A DNA stretch of 21,265 nucleotides from the NCBI GenBank assembly GCA_964612995.1, contig CAZTGE010000066.1:1-21265 (forward strand), read 5' to 3'. The notes below the pieces were generated by a model that was not told the origin of the DNA, ran no database searches, and saw only the letters and a program-made list of their open reading frames with translations. This DNA is from SLQH01 sp964612995 (lineage in GTDB: Bacteria; Planctomycetota; UBA11346). The stretch's first letter is position 1. The number at the start of each line of letters is the position of its first letter. The position numbers and the translations under genes were made by a program. This document shows positions 14,899 through 21,265 of this stretch, piece by piece.

Positions 14899-15537
14899 AT
14901 GCCCGCCATCAATGCCAATGCCGCGATCGGAGCGGGGACCGATACCCGTGAATCGGCCCTCAGTTCCTTCCGCGACGCCGATTTCCTCTCCATCATGATG
15001 GCGGAGATCGCGAACCAGGATCCCTTCGAGCCGACCAAGACCTCAGACATGGTCGAGAACATGCAGAAGCTGCAGGAGCTGGCCAACGTCCAGTACGAGA
15101 AGTTCCGCGCCGACCTGCGCTGGGCCGAGGAGCTGATCGGCAAGGAGGTGACCCTCCAGCAGGTGGTGCTCACGCCGGACGAGGCCCAACGCCTGGTCGA
15201 GAGCGGGGTCGACCCGGATGTCGGCTACGGCCTGGTCGAAGGCCCGGTGGACACCTATCGCGTGGTCGGCGAGACGGTCTGGGTCAGCGTCGGCGACAAG
15301 GAGTACCCGGTCGACAACGTGCAGCGGGTCCTGCCGGGGAACGAGGGCAACCGCTACATGGTCGAACTGGCCCAGGGCCTGCTGGGCCGCGAGGTGGTCC
15401 TCGACTCGCAGCAGGGAGCCAGTCGCGGCACGGTGATGGATGTCTACTGGAACGATCGCGACGAGGTGGTCCTCAATGTCGACGGTTACGAAGTGCCCTT
15501 CGACGCCATCCGCGGCATCGGCACCCCGGAAGCCTGA
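14899..15537 (+). CDS. flgD: FlgD-like flagellar hook assembly protein, short form
   Basis: This 212-residue protein has the FlgD N-terminal signature: FLSIMMAEIANQDPFEPTKT (29-48) then SDMVENMQKLQELANVQ (49-65), equal to the usual FLKLL..QLQNQDPxxPxxxxEFxxQLAxFS pattern. FlgD caps the growing hook and is exported by the flagellar secretion system. Residues about 80-212 are beta-rich (TYRVVGETVWVSVGDKEYPV, then EVVLDSQQGASRGTVMDVYW) and shorter than the Tudor/Fn3 tail of enteric FlgD. The gene stands alone, not in a flagellar operon, and has its own sigma-54 promoter. ATG 14899 with GGAGG is the clear start. A real hook-cap role is likely; a specialised paralogue is possible. Confidence 0.8.
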   Translation: MPAINANAAIGAGTDTRESALSSFRDADFLSIMMAEIANQDPFEPTKTSDMVENMQKLQELANVQYEKFRADLRWAEELIGKEVTLQQVVLTPDEAQRLVESGVDPDVGYGLVEGPVDTYRVVGETVWVSVGDKEYPVDNVQRVLPGNEGNRYMVELAQGLLGREVVLDSQQGASRGTVMDVYWNDRDEVVLNVDGYEVPFDAIRGIGTPEA

Positions 15538-15571
15538 TCGGATCCGACGCGCGCCCTCTCCTGCCACCCAT

Positions 15572-15599
15572 GCCAGCCGGCTCCGGGCGCGGGGCTGGC
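15572..15599 (+). terminator. Possible stem-loop after the FlgD-like gene
   Basis: GCCAGCC (15572-15578) and GGCTGGC (15593-15599) form a 7-pair stem with a 14-base GC-rich loop, 35 bases after the stop. There is no T-run, so an intrinsic terminator is uncertain. Confidence 0.3.
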
Positions 15600-15633
15600 G
15601 GACCGCTGGCGAGACTTGATACAAGCCTCTGTC

Positions 15634-15648
15634 TGTAAATGCTTTACA
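15634..15648. promoter_or_regulatory. Palindrome TGTAAA-TGC-TTTACA, candidate operator
   Basis: A perfect 6-3-6 dyad in an AT-richer patch of the gap between the FlgD-like and GntR-type genes, about 170 bases before the regulator start. It has the size and symmetry of a GntR or LacI operator. A further TGTAAC half-site is at 15758-15763, near a TTGACC at 15748. I found no matching -10 box with proper spacing. Confidence 0.5.
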
Positions 15649-15820
15649 TCAATATCGCCCATTGTCCGGCACCGCGAAGCGGAACCCGCCCCGATCGTCA
15701 CCAGCCGGACGCGGGAATGCGCGCAAAGCACAGATTCTCCAAAACACTTGACCCTGGTGTAACAGACCCAGTCTCCACCGGTCTCCCCATGTAGATGCAG
15801 CGGTCGCCGGAGGTGGATGC

Positions 15821-16843
15821 ATGGCGAAAGAAAAAGCGAGCCAGGAAGAGATCTACCGCCAGATGCGGATGGATATCGAGGCGGGCGTCTATCCCGCTTC
15901 GAGCCGCCTGCCATCGGTGCGGACCCTGGCCAAGCGCTTCCATGCCAGCCCCAACACCATCTCCAAGGTGGTCAGCCGGCTGATGGAATCGGGGCTGTGC
16001 ACCGCCAAGCGTGGTGTCGGCCTGTTCGTCCGCAGCCAGCCGACGCGCAAGTTGACGTTGCTGGTCAACAGCCACGAGGCCAAGCCCGCCGACGACTGGA
16101 ACGGCTACATCGAAGAGAAGTTGCGCGAGCGGCTGGTCGCCGAAGGCATCGAGATCGACCGCTACCACATCACCCCCGACGATCCGCCCTACGGTCCGGC
16201 CGTGGAACGGATCCGCCGCCCCGGTCGCGTGATCGTCTGTCTCGGGCTGAACCACGAGCCCTACATCAAGGCGATCAGCGACCTGCGCCGCCCGATGCTG
16301 CTCATCGGCCACACGCCGAACCGGACCTCGGCCTCCAGCGTGGTGCCCAACAGCTTCCGCAGCGGCTACCTCGCCGCGCGGCACCTGATCCGGCGCGGCC
16401 GCCGCGAGATCGCCTTCATCGGCCGGCGGCGCAAGATCCGCCAGGTCGCGCTGCCCGAGCCCGAGAGCCTCAAGGAGCTCGCCGGGGTCCAATGCGCCTT
16501 CTTCGAGGAGAGCCTCGCGCTGCGGCCGGAGTTCATCTTCCCCGACGTGAGTACGGTCGTGGAACGGTCCGAACAGCTCGAGCACAAGCCCAAAGCGGTG
16601 ATCATGCCCGCCGACGACCACGTCGAGACGATCCAGGCGCTCAAGGCGCTGGGCAACATCGACCGCGTGATCATCGGCGATGAACGCGTGCTCGAAAAGC
16701 CCCGCCGCCCCAGTGCGCTGGTGGTCAAGCGCGACGACATCGTCGACCTGGCCGCGGTCGAACTCTCGCGCCTGCTCAGCGAGCAGCGCCTGGGCAGCCG
16801 CAACTTCGTCGTCGACAGCGAATTGCACGAAGGCCTGGGCTGA
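15821..16843 (+). CDS. GntR-type regulator with LacI-like sugar-binding domain
   Basis: This 340-residue cytoplasmic regulator is a chimera of the Bacillus AraR kind. Residues 7-72 are a GntR winged helix: EEIYRQMRMDIEAGVYPASS, then LPSVRTLAKRFHASPNTISK, and GLCTAKRGVGLFV. Residues about 77-340 form a periplasmic-binding-protein-like sensor, with NSFRSGYLAARHLIRRGRRE then IAFIG, a hallmark of LacI-type ligand domains, and AVIMPADDHVETIQALKALG further on. It probably binds a sugar or related metabolite and releases DNA. The start is ATG 15821, with GGAGG nine bases before it. The upstream palindrome at 15634 suits autoregulation. It converges on the large PQQ-propeller gene, which may be a target but has no matching site seen at its own 5' end. 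Confidence 0.9.
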   Translation: MAKEKASQEEIYRQMRMDIEAGVYPASSRLPSVRTLAKRFHASPNTISKVVSRLMESGLCTAKRGVGLFVRSQPTRKLTLLVNSHEAKPADDWNGYIEEKLRERLVAEGIEIDRYHITPDDPPYGPAVERIRRPGRVIVCLGLNHEPYIKAISDLRRPMLLIGHTPNRTSASSVVPNSFRSGYLAARHLIRRGRREIAFIGRRRKIRQVALPEPESLKELAGVQCAFFEESLALRPEFIFPDVSTVVERSEQLEHKPKAVIMPADDHVETIQALKALGNIDRVIIGDERVLEKPRRPSALVVKRDDIVDLAAVELSRLLSEQRLGSRNFVVDSELHEGLG

Positions 16844-16849
16844 ACCGGC

Positions 16850-16889
16850 GGCGCTGCTGCACGAGAGCCGGCGCGCCAGCCGCAGCGCC
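16850..16889. terminator. Stem-loop between convergent genes
   Basis: GGCGCTGC (16850-16857) pairs with GCAGCGCC (16882-16889) between the convergent GntR-type and PQQ-propeller stops. It could stop transcription from both sides, but no T-run follows on either strand. Confidence 0.3.
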
Positions 16890-16895
16890 GGGGTG

Positions 16896-19800
16896 CTACT
16901 CCGCCACCTCCTCCGGCTGCTCCTGCTCCGCCTGGTCGAGGGTGTCGAGCAGGCGCTTGATCGTGAACCGGACCCGGCCGGATTCCAACTCGGCGCCGAC
17001 CTGCTCGAGGCGCGGCCGCACCGCGCGCAGCTTGGCCAGCCAGTTCCGATACGCCGCATCGGGAGCGGTCACATCGACGAAGAACAGCCGCAGCGCCAGC
17101 TTGCGCGCGAAGGGCGGGAGCCGGCCGAGCGAGACCTTCAGCATCACCGGATAGAGGCCGGGAGCGAGCCGGAGAATGTCGCCGTTCTCGACCTGCACAT
17201 CGCCGAACCAGCACTCCTGGCCGGCGCCCTTGTCGAGATACACCTGAACGTGACGCTCAGCCTCGGTGCACAACACGGCGTAGAAGTAGCTCCGGCTCGG
17301 AGCCTCGCCGCCCAGCGCGTCGAGCAGGGAGAGCGTGGACCGGGCGCGATAGACCTGGCGCTCGTACATGTCCAGGCTGAACCCCTTCGACGCGGCGACA
17401 TGCTCTTCCGGCACCGGCTCGAAGCGGTACTCCTCGCCACTGCTGGTGATCGTCGTGCCCGGTGTGATGCGTAACATCCCCGGTTCACCGAGCGCGGCGA
17501 GCGGATCATCCTCGCCCGGCGGCAGCGGGCCGGCGAACAGCCAGGCTTGTGGCGCGCTCTGGGTCTTCATCTGTTCGAGTGGGACGGTCTCCGGCGGGGT
17601 CCAGTCGGTGATCGGGGTCGGCGCCGCGACTGTCGGGCGTTCGGGCTCCTGCGGAAGGTCGGCGAGGATGGTCCGGGCGCGATGGGTCGCGACCAGATCG
17701 CGACCCTCCTTGCCCTCGACCGCGATGCACAACGCCGAACGATAGGTGCGCAGGAACATGCACTCGCCGACGAACACCGGCGCGGCGACCATCGCCTCGT
17801 CCTGGACCGTGCAGGTGCTCATCAGGTACGGAGCGGCGCCATCGCGCACGAAACCGATCTCAGCGCTCTTTGTGGGTCCGATGTCCCAGGAGTGCGGCCC
17901 CGGCCCGGTACCGGTGAAGACCGCGAAATCACCAGCGGCAGCCGGCGGGGTGTATCCGAGCCCACCTTCACGCAGCACCGGCCAGATCGTCGCCACCTTC
18001 GCGCCGGTCTCGGCGTCGATGCAGCCCATCTGGTGCCAGGGCACGGGGTGACTGCCATGCCCCTTGGGGCCATTGCTGTAGATCCGCCCGTTGTGATAGA
18101 CCGCGCCGGCCTGCCCCGGAAGCGCAGGGGCCGAATCGAAGAGATGACGGTAGACCACCGTTCCGTCGGATTCGAGCGCAAAGGCCACCACCTGCCCGCG
18201 ATTGCCACGGCGGAAGACCGCGTGGTTGCCGAAGACCACCGGATCGCCGGACCAGTTGCTCGATCCGACGCCGCGCACATGCGAGACCAGCCGGCCATCG
18301 ACCGGATCGAACAGCAGGCCGGAACCGGTGAGGATCAGCTCCCGTTGCTGCGTGCCATTGGCCAGACGCAGCGGTACCATGCCGGTCGGACCGCCATAGC
18401 CGCCCGAGACCCACACCGGGTGCTCCCAGGCCAGCTCGCCGGTCAGCGCATCGTAGGCGATCATGTGGTGCTCGTAATACGGCGGCCAGCCGCCGGGTTC
18501 GCCGTCACCGCGTTCGCGGCGATCGGTGAACTTGCCGAGGATGATGAAATTGCCACCGAGCAGCAGCGGCGAGGAGATGTTGCCGACGCCACCGGAGAGC
18601 CGGGTGTGCGCCTGCCACACCCGCTCGCCGTGCACCGTGAAACACGCGGCAACCCCGGTGGCGTATTTGACCCACACGTGCTCGCCGTCGGTGATCGGTG
18701 CGCCCATGGTCCAACCGTAGTTGTTCTTCCAGCCCGGGTCGCCGACGCCCAGCCGTTCGCACCAGCGTTGGTAATCCCTGGCTTTGGTGTGCTTGAGCTT
18801 CTTGTGTGAGCGCTCGAGCTTGCGGATCTCCATCTCGATCTGCGTACGCTCGTCCTCGCTGATCGCCACCGACTGTTCTTCGGTGCCCAGAGACCGCTTC
18901 GCGGTCGCGATCTGCTGCTTGATCGCCTCCAACTCCGGATCCTCGTTCACCTGCCAGCCGCGTTGCCAGGCGTCCATCGCCTCCGCGCGCTGCTCGTCGG
19001 CGACGAAGTCGAACACGTGGACGTCGCGCTGCCAGCGGATCGCGCCGGTCGCACGATCGAGACAGTAGAGGGTGTGGGGCTCGCAGTTGACGAACACCCG
19101 CTCGCCCCAGATTACCGGGTTGGCCGCGGAATAGTCGGGCAAGGCGGTGCGCCAGCGGACGTTGACGCCACTGTTGATGTTCCAGGCCAGGGGCGGGTCG
19201 GCCTCGGGGTACCGGCTGGTCCAGTCGCCCAGACGCCCGCGGCAGCCGATCGGCGGCAGCGCCGCGGTATGTTGCTGCGTGCGCGCGGGCAACGCGGCGC
19301 TTTCTGCCGGTGCACGCGGGGCGCCCCGGACACACAGCGACAGACCGATGGCCGAGTTCTGCCCGACGTTCTGGCAGGAGATCAGAAGCCGGTTCGCCCC
19401 CTGGCGCAAGGGGATGCGGATCAGCGCATGTGGCTTGATCTGGCGCCCCGAGACCCAGACCAGCCGTCCGTTGACCCATAGCTTGCCATAGTCATTGGCC
19501 AGGATCGCGGCGTGGAGCTCCACCGCCCGCGGGCTGTGGATGGTGGTCGCGGCATACCACCGCGCCGACTCGAGTCCGTGGACGCCGAGATCGCCGGTCT
19601 GCTTGCCGTGCTGGGTGCCCGTCGGCGGATGGTATTCCTGTCCCGGAGGCGCGACCGGCATGAAAGCGACTCGCCGTTCGACCCAGCTCATCGCTCCGCC
19701 ACCCGGTGGAGCGTAGTCCGCCCCGAGCGCGTCGCGCTGGGGCTCGTAGACAGCCGCGGGCGCGGGCACCGCCTCGGGCAGGAAGGGCGCATCGAGCTCA

Positions 19801-20807
19801 CGATGCGGATCGCTCGGTACCGCCGCCAACAGCGACCACCGGGGTACGAAGCGCCAGGTCTGCGGCCCCTCGCCGCCGACCGCCTCGTCGAGCATGACCA
19901 TCTCGCCGTCGAGCGCGAGCGGACGGTCCTCGCTCGGGCCGAACCAGGGATCGGCGATCGGGATCGTGTCGACCACGGGCTGCACCTGCTCGGCGAGACG
20001 CTCGTGCGCCGTTTCGAGCAATTCGCGCAGGCGCTGCAGATGCGCGGCCATCTCCGCTTCCTGGCCGGGCTGCCAACGCGGTGCCGCGGGCCCGGCGCTG
20101 GTGAGCATCGCAGCGTAGCTCTGGGGGAAGTGCCGCAGGCACAGCACCGCGGCGCGGGCCTGGCGATAGGCCACAGCCGCCTGATGCGCCAGCGCGGCTG
20201 GCTGGAGATCGGCAGCGGGGCCGGTCTCGGGCGGCCCATCGAGGGTGAGCGCGGCGATGGTGCCGTTCACATCACCGGCATACCCGCCGAGATCGCCGGT
20301 GGCGGTGTAGGTCCCGTTGAGTTCACCGTCTTCGAGCGTGACCGTCAACGCGTAGACCACCGTGCGCGCGCGACCGTCGGCGGGAACCCAGGCGTCGGGC
20401 TGCAACCGCACCGTGACCGAGCCGGTGAGCGTGTCGCCCTGCAGCTGGAGCGCGCTGGCGTCGGCCACGTGCCGTGCCTTGTTGTACTCTGGCGCGGCCC
20501 CCCAGCCCGGAGCCCAGGATTCGCCCGCGGTGGTCAGATGGAGGGTGAGCCCGTGCCGCTGGCCACGCTCAGGCGAGACGCCACCGGCCAGCTCGAGCGT
20601 CAGACTGCGCGCGGGAGCCTCAGGCCGCACGGCGTCGATACGCTCGGCCAGACGGGCGAACAGCTGATCGCGCACCGCCATCACCGCTGCGGCATCGCGC
20701 CGTACGGCAGCCACCGCGTCGGTCTCGGCCGCCGTCGATGCGACGACGGCAGCCCACAGCACGACGGCGATGCGCAGGGAGCGGGGGGGCGTTGACAGAC
20801 GGAACAT
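16896..20807 (-). CDS. Large secreted PQQ-type beta-propeller protein
   Basis: This 1303-residue protein begins with a Sec signal peptide (RIAVVLWAAVVASTAA, cleavage near 27), so it acts outside the cytoplasm. Residues about 65-190 are a beta-rich domain and 200-300 are helical. Residues about 415-495 resemble a carbohydrate-binding beta-sandwich (HAAILANDYGKLWVNGRLVW, then RIPLRQGANRLLISCQNVGQ). The quinoprotein-type propeller runs from about 545 to 1100, with blade motifs such as LYCLDRATGAIRWQRDVHVF, AACFTVHGERVWQ, IAYDALTGELAWEHPVWVSG and GCIDAETGAKVATIW. A charged coiled coil (about 623-680) interrupts it. A second sandwich-like domain closes the protein. No dehydrogenase residues are evident, so cofactor binding is uncertain. 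GGAGAA precedes the ATG. It is probably involved in polysaccharide binding or processing. Confidence 0.8.
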   Translation of the reverse strand: MFRLSTPPRSLRIAVVLWAAVVASTAAETDAVAAVRRDAAAVMAVRDQLFARLAERIDAVRPEAPARSLTLELAGGVSPERGQRHGLTLHLTTAGESWAPGWGAAPEYNKARHVADASALQLQGDTLTGSVTVRLQPDAWVPADGRARTVVYALTVTLEDGELNGTYTATGDLGGYAGDVNGTIAALTLDGPPETGPAADLQPAALAHQAAVAYRQARAAVLCLRHFPQSYAAMLTSAGPAAPRWQPGQEAEMAAHLQRLRELLETAHERLAEQVQPVVDTIPIADPWFGPSEDRPLALDGEMVMLDEAVGGEGPQTWRFVPRWSLLAAVPSDPHRELDAPFLPEAVPAPAAVYEPQRDALGADYAPPGGGAMSWVERRVAFMPVAPPGQEYHPPTGTQHGKQTGDLGVHGLESARWYAATTIHSPRAVELHAAILANDYGKLWVNGRLVWVSGRQIKPHALIRIPLRQGANRLLISCQNVGQNSAIGLSLCVRGAPRAPAESAALPARTQQHTAALPPIGCRGRLGDWTSRYPEADPPLAWNINSGVNVRWRTALPDYSAANPVIWGERVFVNCEPHTLYCLDRATGAIRWQRDVHVFDFVADEQRAEAMDAWQRGWQVNEDPELEAIKQQIATAKRSLGTEEQSVAISEDERTQIEMEIRKLERSHKKLKHTKARDYQRWCERLGVGDPGWKNNYGWTMGAPITDGEHVWVKYATGVAACFTVHGERVWQAHTRLSGGVGNISSPLLLGGNFIILGKFTDRRERGDGEPGGWPPYYEHHMIAYDALTGELAWEHPVWVSGGYGGPTGMVPLRLANGTQQRELILTGSGLLFDPVDGRLVSHVRGVGSSNWSGDPVVFGNHAVFRRGNRGQVVAFALESDGTVVYRHLFDSAPALPGQAGAVYHNGRIYSNGPKGHGSHPVPWHQMGCIDAETGAKVATIWPVLREGGLGYTPPAAAGDFAVFTGTGPGPHSWDIGPTKSAEIGFVRDGAAPYLMSTCTVQDEAMVAAPVFVGECMFLRTYRSALCIAVEGKEGRDLVATHRARTILADLPQEPERPTVAAPTPITDWTPPETVPLEQMKTQSAPQAWLFAGPLPPGEDDPLAALGEPGMLRITPGTTITSSGEEYRFEPVPEEHVAASKGFSLDMYERQVYRARSTLSLLDALGGEAPSRSYFYAVLCTEAERHVQVYLDKGAGQECWFGDVQVENGDILRLAPGLYPVMLKVSLGRLPPFARKLALRLFFVDVTAPDAAYRNWLAKLRAVRPRLEQVGAELESGRVRFTIKRLLDTLDQAEQEQPEEVAE

Positions 20808-20926
20808 GGGCGACTTCTCCGAGACAGGCGGGCGGGGATGGATACCCCTCCTGGTGATACCGATGACACCCGGATCCGTTCACCGCCGGGTCCGCGAGCC
20901 CGTCGTCGCTGGCGCGATGATGACGC

Positions 20927-21076
20927 TCAACGATCACTCGGCAGCGTCGACCCCGTACCGTGCTGCGTTTCCGCGGCGCGGTAGTGCTCGAGGACCTGCT
21001 GCAGCTGCGCGCGCAGCTCGGTGGCCCGGCTCTCGTCGTGCGGATGGGTGCTGAGGAACTCCGGCGTGCCGCTGGG
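20927..21076 (-). pseudogene. C-terminal fragment of an M48-type metallopeptidase
   Basis: About 50 codons, read in from higher coordinates and ending at a TGA at 20927-20929, give SGTPEFLSTHPHDESRATEL followed by RAQLQQVLEHYRAAE. PEFLSTHPxxxxR is the conserved C-terminal motif of M48 membrane or periplasmic metallopeptidases. The zinc motif HEXXH and all of the N-terminal part are missing. Upstream the frame continues only to a TAG at 21113-21115, without a start codon and without family resemblance. The gene was evidently cut at about 21076-21080 by insertion or deletion. The fragment lies just upstream of the PQQ-propeller gene on the same strand. Confidence 0.6.
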
Positions 21077-21265
21077 GCATGCACAGAAAACCCAGGAAAA
21101 ACCCAGGACGGTCTACTGTTGGAAAGGCCGGCTCTGACACGCGGCGCCTTGGACGCCTGATGGTCTGATCGTTGGTTCCAGGCCGGATTAGTTGTGCGAT
21201 TTTCGCCTTTCGCCCGATTGCGGCCTGCGATCGTCGCAAACCGCGCTCGAACGCCTGATTGCCCA
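21077..21265. other. Unassigned sequence beyond the M48 break
   Basis: This 189-base end stretch holds no recognisable gene. Next to the break is an imperfect tandem repeat, AAAACCCAGG at 21087-21096 and 21098-21107. The base composition is less GC-rich than in the neighbouring genes. It could be the end of an insertion sequence that continues past the window, but I recognise neither terminal repeats nor a transposase fragment. Confidence 0.35.

Noticed and set aside
12831..15173. 780-codon minus-strand open frame
   Set aside because: It is antisense to four well-identified genes (rimO end, lipoprotein, pseudouridine synthase, FlgD-like start). No family resemblance.
1..21265. tRNA, rRNA, riboswitch, phage or defence genes
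   Set aside because: None was recognised by eye on either strand; small structured RNAs could still be missed without a covariance search.

Overview
This is a GC-rich chromosomal window of ordinary housekeeping and metabolic genes with accessory DNA in three places. The gene set suggests a Gram-negative, probably flagellated bacterium of the PVC group (Planctomycetota or a relative). It includes a GntR/LacI chimeric regulator, a very large secreted PQQ-type propeller protein, a short FlgD-like protein behind a sigma-54 promoter, and a bacterial cation-chloride-cotransporter homologue. The assignment is an inference from gene types and base composition; there is no rRNA or other marker here.

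Layout. (1) 1-580: the N-terminal part of a GxxExxY protein, cut by the window edge, then GC-rich hairpin-dense DNA without a clear gene. (2) 581-2940: a GH4 glycosidase with the CHEV motif (alpha-galacturonidase type), divergent from an AraC-family regulator. A GCATGATC-N19-GATCATGC inverted repeat lies over the regulator's start. (3) 3062-7265, minus strand: a tight operon of MscS-type channel, pyruvate kinase with the K+-independent signature, and CCC/APC transporter, which looks like an ion and osmotic-balance unit. (4) 7266-8750: a long stretch without a clear gene, then an unrecognised six-segment membrane protein. (5) 8758-9939: an aldo/keto reductase. (6) 9996-10299: two nested non-autonomous elements (MITE-like), with related 19-bp terminal inverted repeats, target duplications of 11 and 10 bp, and a large palindrome in each. 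(7) 10368-14837: larC, rimO, a lipoprotein and an RluA-type pseudouridine synthase in a row; larC and rimO overlap by ATGA. (8) 14862-15537: a sigma-54 promoter and an orphan FlgD-like gene. (9) 15634-20807: a GntR/LacI-type regulator with a TGTAAA-TGC-TTTACA palindrome upstream, convergent with a 1303-residue secreted PQQ-propeller protein. (10) 20927-21265: a C-terminal fragment of an M48 metallopeptidase, cut off by unrelated sequence.

The strongest unusual signal is the nested element pair at 9996-10299, because both insertion events can be reconstructed base by base. Next are the CHEV-type GH4 gene with its divergent regulator, the mscS-pyk-CCC operon, and the sigma-54 promoter of the orphan FlgD gene. 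No CRISPR array, tRNA, rRNA, defence system or phage module was recognised.
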